A stretch of DNA of 64,000 nt. It comes from Cocleimonas flava. GTDB lineage: Bacteria > Pseudomonadota > Gammaproteobacteria > Thiotrichales > Thiotrichaceae. The stretch covers positions 186,001-250,000 of the forward strand of contig NZ_SMFQ01000002.1 in NCBI RefSeq assembly GCF_004339015.1, in the 5' to 3' direction. The notes below the pieces were generated by a model. It was not told the origin of the DNA. It did no database searches and was given only the letters and a program-made list of their open reading frames with translations. The position numbers were made by a program, and so were the translations under genes. Of this stretch, positions 18,476 through 29,058 are shown piece after piece (within the stretch, counting starts at the first letter, position 1; the number at the start of each line of letters is the position of its first letter).

Positions 18476-20599
18476 ATGGGAAATAAAAACCTCTTATTTT
18501 TGCTTTCACTTTCATTGGCGGTATCTTCAAATGTGCTTGCAGAAGAACTAGATAATATTGTTATTGAAGATGTATTAACTATTAATCCGAATTCAGCCGA
18601 TGCTAATGATATTAATCGAGTTAGCCCTACCAGTTCTGACGGAGGAGATTTTTTAACACAGGTGAATGGCGTTTCCATGAGCCGTTTTGGTGGCAGGGGT
18701 TTAGAGCCGATCGTACGCGGACAGAGTCAAACTCGTCTAAATATTTTATTAGATGGGGCATATATCCATGGCGGCTGCCCTAATCGCATGGACCCACCAG
18801 CAAGTTGGGCTGCATTGGAAACTTACGAGAATGTTACGGTACTTAAAGGCGTTCAAACACTTGCATACGGCAGCGGTGGAAGTGGTGGAACCGTTTTGTT
18901 TGAACGAGATACTAGAGATCTGGCTGAGGATAAAGGCGTCCATGGCCGTGTAAGTGCAACTTTTACTGATAATGCGATTTCTCATGACCTACTTGCAGAT
19001 GTTGTCGCGTCGGGTGAAAAAGGTTATCTACGTGGTATTGGAGAAATCAAAAAAGCGCAAAACTATGAAGATGGGGATGGTGTCGAAGTTCGATCATCCT
19101 ATGATCACAAACAGGCTGGCATCATCGCTGGTTTCACACCCACAGAAGACAGGCTTTTCGAGTTTAGTTTCGAAAGAAACTCATTTTCTGATGCACTTTA
19201 CCCCGGTGCAGGAATGGATAGTCCAACCGAAGATGCCGATATCATTCGACTACGTTATGAAGATAAACCAGCCACAGATAAAATAGATAGTATTAAAGCA
19301 GAAGCTTATTTAAGCGATGTAGATCATCTGATGGATAATTATAGCTTGCGCACACCACCAACTTATATGGCTTGGCACCCAAAAGCGGGGCAGGATATGT
19401 TACGCGCAACACCGACAACGTCTAAAACGACCGGCGGAAGAATAATTCTTAATTCAACTGTTGGCGCAAGCAAATGGGAATATGGAGTTGATCTTCAGCG
19501 TAACACCAGAAATGCATCACTTAATAATATGGATAGCGGAACTGCAGCACCCATCACATTGATGTGGCCCGATATTACTATTCAACAGTTAGGACTGTTT
19601 GCCGAAAGTACTCGATCACTCTCTAAAAAAGATACTTTAAAATACGGATTAAGAGTTGATCAAGTCGATGTCTCAGCGGGTAAAGCAAACGATATGATCG
19701 GTAGTATGCCAATGGGTGGTCACTCTGCAAACCAGTCTTATGCCGAATACTATGGCAGTAATGCGGATGATAAAGATGAAACTAATATTGGTGGCTTGCT
19801 GCGTTATGACAAAGACATGGGTAATGGAATATCGTTATTTACTGGCCTAAGCCGAAGTGTAAGAACAGCTGATAGTACCGAAAGAGGAATCAACAAATGG
19901 TCAGCTGTGCCCGGAACTGCGCCTGTTGAAGCGCAAGAAACTATTTTAGCTGGGCGCTGGATCGGAAACCCGGATATCAAACCTGAAAAACATCACCAAT
20001 TTGATATTGGTTTAAGTAAAACAACTGATACATTAGATTTCAGTGCCGTTGCATTTTATGACAAGGTTGATGATTACATCTTGCGTGATACTGCTCGCGG
20101 GCAAGATGGAATTCTCAAATCTGACGGTGCGGATATTTATCGGAATGTTGATGCTGAGCTGTATGGCCTGGAGTTTGAAAGCAAAATTAAGCTCTCAAAC
20201 CGATTAGATTTAAGTGGCAGTATTGCATTTGTTCGAGCCACAAATACCACTGATGATAATCGGCCCATTGCTCAAACGCCGCCTATTAACGGAAAGCTAC
20301 AACTGGATTACACCGGTGCTAAATGGGGCGCTGGAGCGAGAGTCAATTTTGCGTCTCGTCAAGATAGAATTGATGTCCTTAGCAAGCAGGAAGTTGGAGA
20401 AACGGCAGGTTACGGCACTTTAGATCTTTATGGTAATTACAAATTAAATAAGACCGTTAGCCTACGCGCTGGAATAGATAATGTGATGGATAAGACCTAT
20501 GCTGAACACGCAAGCCGATCTAATATTATGGATATTAATTCAATCAAAGTTAATGAGCCTGGACGAACTGCCTGGCTTAAAATAACCGCTGAGTTCTAA
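18476..20599 (+). CDS. TonB-dependent copper receptor, OprC/NosA type
   Basis: A 707-residue outer-membrane beta-barrel. Signal peptide at residues 1-24 (LLFLLSLSLAVSSNVLA). The plug domain has GGRGLEPIVRGQSQTRLNI and HGGCPNRMDPPASWA. The CPNRM is the CxxxM copper motif described for OprC. The barrel ends in TAWLKITAEF with the terminal Phe needed for outer-membrane insertion. Methionine/histidine pairs (PMGGHSAN) add to the copper character. The frame opens at 18359, but ATG 18476 is chosen because the signal peptide starts there and the 18353 palindrome then stays non-coding. A copper supply for NirK and its chaperones is the likely purpose. Divergent from exbB-exbD-tonB. Confidence 0.9.
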   Translation: MGNKNLLFLLSLSLAVSSNVLAEELDNIVIEDVLTINPNSADANDINRVSPTSSDGGDFLTQVNGVSMSRFGGRGLEPIVRGQSQTRLNILLDGAYIHGGCPNRMDPPASWAALETYENVTVLKGVQTLAYGSGGSGGTVLFERDTRDLAEDKGVHGRVSATFTDNAISHDLLADVVASGEKGYLRGIGEIKKAQNYEDGDGVEVRSSYDHKQAGIIAGFTPTEDRLFEFSFERNSFSDALYPGAGMDSPTEDADIIRLRYEDKPATDKIDSIKAEAYLSDVDHLMDNYSLRTPPTYMAWHPKAGQDMLRATPTTSKTTGGRIILNSTVGASKWEYGVDLQRNTRNASLNNMDSGTAAPITLMWPDITIQQLGLFAESTRSLSKKDTLKYGLRVDQVDVSAGKANDMIGSMPMGGHSANQSYAEYYGSNADDKDETNIGGLLRYDKDMGNGISLFTGLSRSVRTADSTERGINKWSAVPGTAPVEAQETILAGRWIGNPDIKPEKHHQFDIGLSKTTDTLDFSAVAFYDKVDDYILRDTARGQDGILKSDGADIYRNVDAELYGLEFESKIKLSNRLDLSGSIAFVRATNTTDDNRPIAQTPPINGKLQLDYTGAKWGAGARVNFASRQDRIDVLSKQEVGETAGYGTLDLYGNYKLNKTVSLRAGIDNVMDKTYAEHASRSNIMDINSIKVNEPGRTAWLKITAEF

Positions 20600-20677
20600 G
20601 TAGTAATAATAGTTGTAGTTATAAAGTAATAAGTAAAAATTTCATCGAATGTACTTACAGTTAACATTCTTGTTAAT

Positions 20678-20712
20678 TGTAAGTACACCCCCCTACTTTA
20701 AGGCACTTTTTT
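20678..20712 (+). repeat. C-tract element copy 8
   Basis: GTAAGTACACCCCCCTACTT, then TAAGGCACTTTTTTA, 79 bp after the receptor stop, T-run distal. AAGTA and TACTT can pair around an eight-base CACCCCCC loop. Confidence 0.8.
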
Positions 20713-20745
20713 AAAGCGTTTTTTAATCCGCTTAATTTAGTAACT

Positions 20746-21222
20746 TTACCTAACAGTATAAAAACGAAACGGCGCCATCATTACGCCTTTTTCCGTTTCT
20801 AACTTTACTTGGGCTTCCCATTCCATTCGCGTGTTAACACAAATAGGAATAGTAAATTTACCGCTATAATTATTGGGCTTGTCCAGTTTTAACTCACTGC
20901 GGTTAAAACCCATATCCATATTCAAACCGACAAAATCCACTTTGACTGATGAAGCTGTGATTCCTTTGGTTTCTACATGTAACGATAGCGGCGTTAAAAT
21001 TGGTATGTCTTTGGGGTTTAATGAAAAAGTGACAGATTCGCCATTAGGAAACACATTGATACAAGAGTCTTGTCTAAGATCACAGGGTTCTTGCAACGAT
21101 GCCTCGGCGATGTAATTTGAAACCAGAAATTTTTTATATAAATAGCTCGCAGCAATACCGCCAGCAAAAACAAGCAAAGCAACAATCGTCAGGAAGTTCG
21201 AGGATTTTTTGGTGTCGGACAT
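20746..21222 (-). CDS. Unknown membrane-anchored periplasmic protein after nuoN
   Basis: Product not recognised. It has 158 residues: a short cytoplasmic start, one transmembrane helix (FLTIVALLVFAGGIAASYLY), then a beta-rich periplasmic domain with the cysteine pair CDLRQDSC, a third Cys in IPICVN, and a conserved-looking MDMGFNRSEL. The Met/Cys content and the neighbouring copper genes hint at metal binding, but this is speculative. It starts 41 bp after the nuoN stop on the same strand, so it may be read from the nuo transcript. Confidence 0.6.
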   Translation of the reverse strand: MSDTKKSSNFLTIVALLVFAGGIAASYLYKKFLVSNYIAEASLQEPCDLRQDSCINVFPNGESVTFSLNPKDIPILTPLSLHVETKGITASSVKVDFVGLNMDMGFNRSELKLDKPNNYSGKFTIPICVNTRMEWEAQVKLETEKGVMMAPFRFYTVR

Positions 21223-21263
21223 GATTCAGCTAAATTAAACGATGAAAAGACTAAGACCGACGA

Positions 21264-22805
21264 TTATAAACTGGCTTCAACCGCGAGAACACATAAAGAC
21301 ATCAATGCGCCGGGTAAAATCCCTAGTGCTAATACTGATAGGCCATTCACGCTTAATAGTAATTTAAAATCGAAACCAGATTTAGCAGGTACGAGTAATT
21401 CTTCATCACCAACAAATTCATCGGGTTGATCAAAGTACATGAGTTTTATCGCACGCAAATAATAGTAAGCACCAATGACAGACATCACCACTGCAAACAC
21501 GGCGAGCCAAACCACTTCAGCACCGACAACTGCTTTTAATACAGATAGCTTTGCGTAAAAACCCACGGTTGGCGGAACGCCTGCCATGGAGAATAAGAAC
21601 AGCATCATCATAAAGGCATACCAGGGATGGCGTGAGCTCAAGCCTTGTAAATCGATCAATCGATCCGCTTCATAACCATCTCTACTGAGTAGGATAATGA
21701 TTCCGAATGCACCCATCGCGACTATTGAGTAAGTGATGATATAGAACATTGATGATGCATAACCTACTTCGGTTCCAGCAAGAATACCGAGAAGCACAAA
21801 ACCCATGTGCGAAATTGTAGAATACGCCAGCATGCGTTTGATATTAGTTTGCGCGATGGCAACAACGTTACCAATGAATAAAGATAATGCTGCAAGCAAT
21901 GATAGTATTTGCTGCCAGCCCAGTAACATTTCATCAAGCCCTTCCACGAGCAAACGGAACATCATCGCAAAAGCAGCAATTTTTGGTGCTGTTCCCAGGA
22001 ACAAGGTTACCGCTGTCGGTGAGCCATCATAAACATCGGGCACCCACATGTGAAAGGGTACGACACCGAGTTTAAAGCCAAGCCCTACAAGAACAAAAGA
22101 CAAGCCCAACAACAAGCCCATATTTGTCATCACATTATGGCCCATCATGAAACTATCAATATGATCAAGATGCAGGCTACCGGTAACACCGTAAATAATC
22201 GACATACCGTAGAGCAACATGCCGGATGCAATCGCCCCCAGTACAAAATATTTCATCCCTGCTTCGGACGCTCTTCCGTCATTTCTTCTGAATGCCACCA
22301 TCGCGTACATGGCTAACGAAAGAAGCTCTAATCCTAAATAGATGACTAACATGGTTTTCGCAGAAACCATGATCATCATTCCAAGAACCGCAAACATTCC
22401 CAGGGTAAAGTATTCGCCCTTGAACATTTGTCGTGTTTTTAAATAAGGGCGGGAATAAACGAAAACGCCAACAGTAATCAGCAGGATCGAAACTTTCAGT
22501 ACTTGCGACATAGGATCGAGCACAAACATCTCGCTAAACGTCGTTAAACTCGCTTTACCTGTTGTTTGCAATGCTTCTGCCATACTCACATCATTGATGC
22601 CACTAATGACTAGATAGGCAGTAATCAACAGCACGGTTTGTGATAGTAGGTATGTGATGTAACGATTTGAGTCTTTTAAAAACAAATCGACCAACAATAC
22701 CAAACAGGTTCCTGCCAATAGGAATATTTCAGGTATTGCCGGAGCGAAATCTGGAATAGCGAATTGCATCGGAATTAATGTAGCCGTTGTAAATGACATA
22801 AACAT
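21264..22805 (-). CDS. nuoN: NADH-quinone oxidoreductase subunit N
   Basis: Proton-pumping membrane subunit of complex I, 513 residues, about 14 helices of the Mrp antiporter fold. The conserved Glu is in LGLELLSLAMYAMV, and Lys residues lie in AGMKYFVLGAI and NIKRMLAYSTISHMGF. The frame opens at 22862, but ATG 22805 (or 22799) is preferred, one base after the nuoM stop. Last of the 14 nuo genes. Confidence 0.95.
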   Translation of the reverse strand: MFMSFTTATLIPMQFAIPDFAPAIPEIFLLAGTCLVLLVDLFLKDSNRYITYLLSQTVLLITAYLVISGINDVSMAEALQTTGKASLTTFSEMFVLDPMSQVLKVSILLITVGVFVYSRPYLKTRQMFKGEYFTLGMFAVLGMMIMVSAKTMLVIYLGLELLSLAMYAMVAFRRNDGRASEAGMKYFVLGAIASGMLLYGMSIIYGVTGSLHLDHIDSFMMGHNVMTNMGLLLGLSFVLVGLGFKLGVVPFHMWVPDVYDGSPTAVTLFLGTAPKIAAFAMMFRLLVEGLDEMLLGWQQILSLLAALSLFIGNVVAIAQTNIKRMLAYSTISHMGFVLLGILAGTEVGYASSMFYIITYSIVAMGAFGIIILLSRDGYEADRLIDLQGLSSRHPWYAFMMMLFLFSMAGVPPTVGFYAKLSVLKAVVGAEVVWLAVFAVVMSVIGAYYYLRAIKLMYFDQPDEFVGDEELLVPAKSGFDFKLLLSVNGLSVLALGILPGALMSLCVLAVEASL

Positions 22806-22806
22806 T

Positions 22807-24318
22807 TTAATTCCCCAACTTACTGGTTGTGGCTTGCTCAACAACATGAGCCAGTGAATCATTCATCACATGTACCAAAGGCTCTGGCCAAAGACCGAGA
22901 AGCAATACGAAAAAGGCTAAAGCAGCAAGTATGACGGTTTCACGCTTATTGATATCCGTTAATTCAGCAACATTACTGTTGGCGACGGCACCGAAAATTA
23001 CGCGTTTGACCAACCATAAGGTATAGGCAGCGCCAATAATTAAGGTAGTCGCTGCAAGAAATGCTATCCAGAAATTCGCTTTGAAACTGGTGAGAATAAC
23101 CATGAACTCACCGACAAAACCCGAGGTGCCCGGTAGGCCTGTATTCGCCATCGCGAATAATACAAAGAATCCAGCAAACCATGGCATTCTATTCGAAACA
23201 CCACCATAAGCGGTGATATCACGCGTATGCATCCGATCATATAAAACGCCGATACATAGGAACATCGCACCTGAAATAAAGCCATGTGACATCATCTGAA
23301 CCATACCGCCCTGCAAGCCTAATAGTGTTCCTTCAGCGCTGCCTGTTTTTGTCACAATTGGGAATAGCACAAAGAAACCTAAAGTCACAAAACCCATATG
23401 CGCTATCGATGAATACGCCACAAGCTTCTTCATATCGTTTTGTACCAAAGCGATAAAGCCAATGTAGACAATCGCGGTTAATGACATAAAGATCACCAGC
23501 CACGCAAGCTCACTTGAAGCATCGGGAACCATAGGCAAGGAGAATCGTATAAAGCCATACCCGCCTATTTTAAGCATCACTGCGGCTAGTATCACCGAAC
23601 CACCCGTTGGTGCCTGTACGTGAGCATCTGGCAACCAGGTATGTACTGGCCACATCGGTACTTTGACACCAAAGGCGATCAAGAAAGACAAGAAGATTAG
23701 AATCTGTGGCGTCATGCCCAATTTCACACTATGGAAATCTGCAATTGCAAAACTATCCGCTTGTGAATACATGTAAACCAGACTGATCAGCATAAATACT
23801 GAGCCGAAAAAGGTATAGAGGAAGAACTTGATAGTCGCATAAATACGATTATCGCCACCCCAGATTCCAATCACGATAAACATAGGAATCAGCATCGCTT
23901 CGAAGAACACATAAAACAAGATAGAGTCTTGAGCGGCAAACACGCCATTGATGATGCCTTCCATGATTAAGAAGGCAGCCATATATTGCGCAGGCTTATG
24001 TTTAATCACTTCCCATCCTGCAATAACAATCAAAACAGTAATGAAGGTATTGAGCAGTATTAGTGGCATTGAGATGCCATCAACGCCTAAGTGATAATTT
24101 ATTTTGAAGGCTTCAATCCACGGCGCTAATTCAACAAACTGCATTTGATGACCGACGGGATTAAAGTCAGTCCAGAGTGGAATACTGAGCAAAAAGGTTA
24201 AGGCACTGAATACCAATGCTATAGGTCGAGGCGCAAACTTGTCGCCAGTAAACAGCAGTATCAACCCACCGATGATCGGCAGCCAAATTAAAATACTGAG
24301 CAAATTACCCTCAAACAT
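22807..24318 (-). CDS. nuoM: NADH-quinone oxidoreductase subunit M
   Basis: Proton-pumping subunit of complex I, 503 residues, antiporter-like. Key residues: Glu in FYVFFEAMLIPMF, Lys in NDMKKLVAYSSIAHMGFV and in AVMLKIGGYGF. ATG 24318 (MFEGNLLS) is chosen; it overlaps the nuoL stop by 8 bp. An upstream ATG at 24330 is possible but adds only MERI. Confidence 0.96.
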   Translation of the reverse strand: MFEGNLLSILIWLPIIGGLILLFTGDKFAPRPIALVFSALTFLLSIPLWTDFNPVGHQMQFVELAPWIEAFKINYHLGVDGISMPLILLNTFITVLIVIAGWEVIKHKPAQYMAAFLIMEGIINGVFAAQDSILFYVFFEAMLIPMFIVIGIWGGDNRIYATIKFFLYTFFGSVFMLISLVYMYSQADSFAIADFHSVKLGMTPQILIFLSFLIAFGVKVPMWPVHTWLPDAHVQAPTGGSVILAAVMLKIGGYGFIRFSLPMVPDASSELAWLVIFMSLTAIVYIGFIALVQNDMKKLVAYSSIAHMGFVTLGFFVLFPIVTKTGSAEGTLLGLQGGMVQMMSHGFISGAMFLCIGVLYDRMHTRDITAYGGVSNRMPWFAGFFVLFAMANTGLPGTSGFVGEFMVILTSFKANFWIAFLAATTLIIGAAYTLWLVKRVIFGAVANSNVAELTDINKRETVILAALAFFVLLLGLWPEPLVHVMNDSLAHVVEQATTSKLGN

Positions 24319-26326
24319 TATTCGCTCCAAACAATAACCAACTCATAATTGCTAGAACACCAATGATGATTGAGAAAGCATAGTGATATAAATAACCCGT
24401 TTGCATGTGTCTGATAATCGATGAGAACCAGCCGGTCACTTTGGCAGAACCATTTACGACTAAACCATCGATCAAGAAACGATCTCCAACAGACCACAAT
24501 GTTTTGCCAAGAGCGATTGCCCCTCCAGCAAATACAGCCATATTGAACTCATCCGCGAAATATTTTTTATCTAGAATTACGTGGATGAAACGCAATTTGT
24601 CATAACCCCATTTGGCAATTGAAGGCTGCTTCATATAGATATAATACGCGCTACCTGCACCAGCCATTGCTAACCAGAATGGAAGGGCAATCAAACCATG
24701 CCCGACAAAACTAAATATATTCACTATCCAAGTTTCACTTCCATGAAAGTGATGTGTAATCGTTTCAACAGCAGGATGGCTTTCATCAACATGTATTACA
24801 CCATCAAAGAAATCACCCACAACCATCGGGTCTAAAAAGTAACCTGTTAACACTGCTGGAATAGCTAATGCTATCAAAGGCCACGTCACGACTTTTGCAG
24901 GCTCATGTAAATGAGATTTAGTGTGTTCATCCATGCGCTCTTCACCGTGGAATACCAGGAAGAACATTCTGAAGCTATAAAATGCGGTAACGAATACGCC
25001 GAGTAAAACCATCCAGTAAGCGTATTCTGATCCGGGAATATTTGCAGCATGGACTGCTTCGATTATTAAATCTTTGGAGAAGAAACCAGAAAAGAATGGA
25101 AAGCCAATTAAGGCTAAAGAACCCACTAGTGAAGTCCAGTAAGTAATCGGTAGATACTTTTTCAATCCCCCCATTTTACGAATATCTTGTTCGTGATGCA
25201 TGGCAATAATGACAGAACCAGCCGCCAAGAATAATAGTGCTTTAAAGAAGGCATGAGTCATCAAGTGGAACACAGCAGCGCTGTAAGCCGAAGCACCTAG
25301 CGCCACTGTCATATAACCGAGCTGTGACAACGTAGAGTAAGCAACAACGCGTTTGATATCGTTTTGCACTATACCAATCAGCCCCATAAAAAATGCCGTT
25401 GTGGCTCCAATGATTAGCACCATACTCAATGCTGTATCCGACATTTCAAAGATGGGTGACATACGCGCCACCATGAAAATGCCCGCGGTCACCATTGTCG
25501 CCGCATGTATCAACGCTGAAATGGGTGTTGGGCCTTCCATCGAGTCGGGTAACCACACATGCAATGGTACTTGCGCTGATTTTCCCATGGCGCCGATGAA
25601 TAAGCAGATCGCAATAATACTGACCAACATCCATTCGGTATTCGGCAAAATTGTTAGGGTAATATGTTCAATTGCCGGTAAGCGCTCAAACACTTCTTTG
25701 TAATCGACTGAACCAGTGTAAGTCCAGATTGCCGCGATACCTAATAGGAATCCAAAGTCACCGACACGATTCACTAAAAAGGCTTTCATATTGGCAAAAA
25801 TTGCCGTTTCTCGGGTAGACCAGAAACCAATCAATAAATAAGAGACAAGACCTACTGCTTCCCAACCAAAAAACAGCTGCATGAAGTTATTCGACATAAC
25901 CAGCATTAACATGGAGAAGGTAAATAACGAGATATAAGCAAAGAAGCGCTGGTAACTATTTGTGCCACCACGACTATCTTCAGGCCAATTATGCTTATCG
26001 TCTTGCATATAACCGATGGTGTAGATATGCACCATTAATGACACAAAGGTCACCACAACCATCATCATCGAGGTTAGGCGGTCTATCTGAAAACCGACAG
26101 CGAATTTCGTATTGCCTACTTGCGCCCAGGTATACACATCACCATAAAAAGTATGCCCATCAAAACCCACATGCTTAAGTACAACAAAAGACAAGAAGCA
26201 CGAAATACCTACACCTAAAATGGTAATTGCATGTGCGCCTTTTCGGCCAATGATACCGCCGAATAAACCGGCGATAATTGCACCAATAAGAGAAGCAAGA
26301 GGAATAGCTAGATAGATACTTTCCAT
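24311..26326 (-). CDS. nuoL: NADH-quinone oxidoreductase subunit L
   Basis: The largest antiporter-like proton-pumping subunit of complex I, 671 residues. Signature Glu in FFGWEAVGLVSYLL, Lys in ALIHAATMVTAG context and QNDIKRVVAYSTLSQLGYM, and the long C-terminal lateral helix region that braces NuoM and NuoN. Eight bp after nuoK. Confidence 0.97.
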   Translation of the reverse strand: MESIYLAIPLASLIGAIIAGLFGGIIGRKGAHAITILGVGISCFLSFVVLKHVGFDGHTFYGDVYTWAQVGNTKFAVGFQIDRLTSMMMVVVTFVSLMVHIYTIGYMQDDKHNWPEDSRGGTNSYQRFFAYISLFTFSMLMLVMSNNFMQLFFGWEAVGLVSYLLIGFWSTRETAIFANMKAFLVNRVGDFGFLLGIAAIWTYTGSVDYKEVFERLPAIEHITLTILPNTEWMLVSIIAICLFIGAMGKSAQVPLHVWLPDSMEGPTPISALIHAATMVTAGIFMVARMSPIFEMSDTALSMVLIIGATTAFFMGLIGIVQNDIKRVVAYSTLSQLGYMTVALGASAYSAAVFHLMTHAFFKALLFLAAGSVIIAMHHEQDIRKMGGLKKYLPITYWTSLVGSLALIGFPFFSGFFSKDLIIEAVHAANIPGSEYAYWMVLLGVFVTAFYSFRMFFLVFHGEERMDEHTKSHLHEPAKVVTWPLIALAIPAVLTGYFLDPMVVGDFFDGVIHVDESHPAVETITHHFHGSETWIVNIFSFVGHGLIALPFWLAMAGAGSAYYIYMKQPSIAKWGYDKLRFIHVILDKKYFADEFNMAVFAGGAIALGKTLWSVGDRFLIDGLVVNGSAKVTGWFSSIIRHMQTGYLYHYAFSIIIGVLAIMSWLLFGANNV

Positions 26327-26333
26327 AGCGCCC

Positions 26334-26639
26334 CTACCCTTTCATATCATCAAGCTCTTGCACATTGATGGTTCGACGATTTCGAAAAACCGTAACCAGA
26401 ATTGCAAGCCCGATAGCGGCTTCAGCAGCAGCAACGGTGAGAATAAAAAATACAAAAACCTGTCCAGCCATATCACCTAGATAATGAGAAAAGGCGATAA
26501 AGTTCAGATTCACTGCGAGTAGCATGAGCTCGATACACATCAAAAGAATAATCATATTCTTCCGATTGAGAAAAATTCCAGCCACAGCAATTGAAAACAG
26601 CAAAGCACCAACAATGAGAAAATGCGATAAAGGTATCAT
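26334..26639 (-). CDS. nuoK: NADH-quinone oxidoreductase subunit K
   Basis: A 101-residue, three-helix subunit of the complex I membrane arm. The conserved glutamates of the E-channel are in [12 protein letters not shown] and in [11 protein letters not shown]. It overlaps nuoJ by one base. Confidence 0.96.
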   Translation of the reverse strand: MIPLSHFLIVGALLFSIAVAGIFLNRKNMIILLMCIELMLLAVNLNFIAFSHYLGDMAGQVFVFFILTVAAAEAAIGLAILVTVFRNRRTINVQELDDMKG

Positions 26640-27244
26640 TATCTTTCTCCCTGCTTAGCTTCTGTTTTCATTTTAACGATGCGTAATCGATCTTCTTTGC
26701 GGGTTCGAATTTGCGCTCCCTGATCCTGCTTTTTAACGCCTTCACGTCGACGCAGTGTTAACGCGATAGCAGCGATAATAGCGACCACTAAAATGACTGC
26801 TGCAATTTCGAATGGGTAGACATATTCAGTGTATAGAATCTCGCCGATTGCTTCGGTATTGCTACTGTCTAACGGCGCAGCTTCTGGTATCGGACGATCA
26901 AAGGTTTTTGACTTCATCACCAGAATCATTTCAGCGGCGACAGCCACGGCAACCAGAATTCCTATGGGCATATATCGCGTAAAGCCTTCTTTCAGCGTAT
27001 CTATATTGATATCAAGCATCATGATCACGAATAAAAACAGCACCATAACCGCACCGACATAGACCAGCACCAAAACCACACCAAGGAATTCAGCTTCAAG
27101 TAATACCCATGTTGCAGCACTGGTAAAAAACGCCAGAATCAAAAATAAGGCGGCATAAACAGGATTACGCGCAGTCACTACACCGACTGCAGAAAACAGT
27201 GTTACTGCTGAAAAAACGTAAAATATGAATAGCTCGAATGTCAT
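26639..27244 (-). CDS. nuoJ: NADH-quinone oxidoreductase subunit J
   Basis: A 201-residue, five-helix membrane subunit of complex I, with the conserved [21 protein letters not shown] segment that contributes to the E-channel. The C terminus is charged and extends into the cytoplasm ([17 protein letters not shown]). 62 bp separate it from nuoI. Confidence 0.95.
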   Translation of the reverse strand: MTFELFIFYVFSAVTLFSAVGVVTARNPVYAALFLILAFFTSAATWVLLEAEFLGVVLVLVYVGAVMVLFLFVIMMLDINIDTLKEGFTRYMPIGILVAVAVAAEMILVMKSKTFDRPIPEAAPLDSSNTEAIGEILYTEYVYPFEIAAVILVVAIIAAIALTLRRREGVKKQDQGAQIRTRKEDRLRIVKMKTEAKQGER

Positions 27245-27306
27245 TTTCTTCCTTGTTTAACCTTACTTACTTCTTAGTTCTACAAAATTAGTTCTATCAA
27301 GTAGCA

Positions 27307-27798
27307 CTATTTATAAGGTGCGTCTGCTGCTTTTCGTTTTGCGATTTCGCTTTCATGTTTATCACCAAAGGCTAATAACTCTTCCTTTGTGATGATGTTT
27401 TTGCCACGTTCTTCAAAGTGGTATTCAAAAATATGGGTTTCTACAATCGCATCCACTGGGCAGGCTTCTTCGCAGAACCCACAGTAGATACACTTGAAGA
27501 AATCAATATCGTATTTAGTGGTACGACGGGTTCCGTCTGCGCGTTCTTCCATTTCAATATCAATCGCCAACGCAGGACAAACTGCTTCACACAATTTACA
27601 CGCGATACAACGCTCTTGCCCGTTGGGGTATCTGCGTAATGCATGATGTCCTCTAAAACGAGGAGACATCGGCGTTTTCTGTTCTGGATATTGGATCGTA
27701 ACTTTGCGTTTAAATAAGTATTTACCGGTAACGCCCAAGCCTTGAAACAATTCAAATAGCGTAAAGGATTTGATGAAATGTTTGATTGATCTAATCAT
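27307..27798 (-). CDS. nuoI: NADH-quinone oxidoreductase subunit I
   Basis: A 163-residue iron-sulfur subunit of the complex I peripheral arm. Two ferredoxin-type [4Fe-4S] motifs, [12 protein letters not shown] and [12 protein letters not shown], hold clusters N6a and N6b that lead electrons towards NuoB. It follows nuoH after a 114-bp gap that holds copy 9 of the C-tract element. Confidence 0.97.
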   Translation of the reverse strand: MIRSIKHFIKSFTLFELFQGLGVTGKYLFKRKVTIQYPEQKTPMSPRFRGHHALRRYPNGQERCIACKLCEAVCPALAIDIEMEERADGTRRTTKYDIDFFKCIYCGFCEEACPVDAIVETHIFEYHFEERGKNIITKEELLAFGDKHESEIAKRKAADAPYK

Positions 27799-27850
27799 GA
27801 CAACCTCTTTTACATTTCATCTTTGCTAACGATATACCCTTTCCCAAAAA

Positions 27851-27880
27851 AACTGCCTGTAAGTGGGGGGGTGCCTTTTT
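27851..27880 (-). repeat. C-tract element copy 9, between nuoH and nuoI
   Basis: Minus strand: AAGGCACCCCCCCACTTACA, then GGCAGTTTTTTT. It follows nuoH in terminator orientation, inside the nuo operon. Confidence 0.75.
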
Positions 27881-27912
27881 ACTTATATTGATAAACGTAT
27901 TCTCAATGATGT

Positions 27913-28974
27913 TTACAACCATGGCTGCCACCCAAGAGCAATTGCAATGCCCTCGCCAAAGATCCAGACTAACGTTACAGGAATTAGTATTTTCCAGCCT
28001 AAACGCATAATCTGATCGTAGCGATATCTGGGGAATGTCGCTCTAAACCATAAATAACAGAATAGGAAAAACATCGCTTTTAAAAGTAACCAGTGAAAAC
28101 CATCACCCATTAGAAAACCAAGCACCGGAATATCATCCATAGCTGTACCAAATGGAGACAGCCAGCCGCCAAAAAACAGCAAAGCGGTTAATGTTGATAT
28201 TAATATCATGCTGGCATATTCCGCGAGGAAGAATAACGCAAACGCCATGCCGGAATACTCGACGTGAAAACCAGCAACGATTTCAGACTCGCCTTCTGCC
28301 ACATCAAATGGAGCACGGTTGGTTTCTGCTACACCAGAGATAAAAAACACCACGAACAAACCAAAGAGTGGCCATACATTCCAACCGAACAGCCCCCCAC
28401 TTTGAGCTCTTACTATTTCTGTGAGATTCAAACTCCCTGAAACCATTAATACGCCAACCAAGGCGAAACCCATGGCAATTTCGTACGAGACTACCTGTGC
28501 GCCAACTCGAAGTGAACTCAAAATCGCATACTTGGAATTTGATGCCCAACCAGCGAGGATAATGCCAAAAACATCCAGTGAGTTAATCGCCAAAATGAGC
28601 AGTAAGCCTGCATTTACATTGGCTAGAACACCGCCATCCCAAAATGGAATTACTGACCATACGGCTAATGCTGGTGCCAATGCCAACATCGGAGCAATAA
28701 AAAACACCACTTTGCTGGAGTTCGTAGGCGTAATAATCTCCTTAAACATCAGCTTTACTGTATCAGCGATGGGTTGCAACCACCCTTTTGGCCCAACACG
28801 GTTTGGCCCCATTCGGGCTTGCATATAACCAATAACTTTTCTTTCAGCAAATGTGGTGTAAGCGACAGCAAGTATTAAAGGCAATAGGATAGCGATGATC
28901 TTAAGCAAGATCACAATCAGAGTGGCTAAACCCTCTGGTAGGAAACTGTTTAAAAATGTCGTTAAAGTATCCAA
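27913..28974 (-). CDS. nuoH: NADH-quinone oxidoreductase subunit H
   Basis: A 353-residue, eight-helix subunit forming much of the quinone chamber of complex I. Family signatures are [20 protein letters not shown] and the [20 protein letters not shown] loop with its chain of acidic residues. Complex I couples NADH oxidation to quinone reduction and proton export at the inner membrane. Confidence 0.97.
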   Translation of the reverse strand: MDTLTTFLNSFLPEGLATLIVILLKIIAILLPLILAVAYTTFAERKVIGYMQARMGPNRVGPKGWLQPIADTVKLMFKEIITPTNSSKVVFFIAPMLALAPALAVWSVIPFWDGGVLANVNAGLLLILAINSLDVFGIILAGWASNSKYAILSSLRVGAQVVSYEIAMGFALVGVLMVSGSLNLTEIVRAQSGGLFGWNVWPLFGLFVVFFISGVAETNRAPFDVAEGESEIVAGFHVEYSGMAFALFFLAEYASMILISTLTALLFFGGWLSPFGTAMDDIPVLGFLMGDGFHWLLLKAMFFLFCYLWFRATFPRYRYDQIMRLGWKILIPVTLVWIFGEGIAIALGWQPWL

Positions 28975-29058
28975 TTTATCCCTGTTACATTTATCTATTT
29001 AAAATCTGGTTTAAATCACGTCGTACTGCACCAAAACTATTCTAAATCTATTCTAAAA

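Noticed and set aside
28390-28412. Match to the C-tract element (GCCCCCCACTTTGAG) in nuoH
   Set aside because: No AGGCAC/T-run follows, and it codes for a loop in NuoH; taken as chance.
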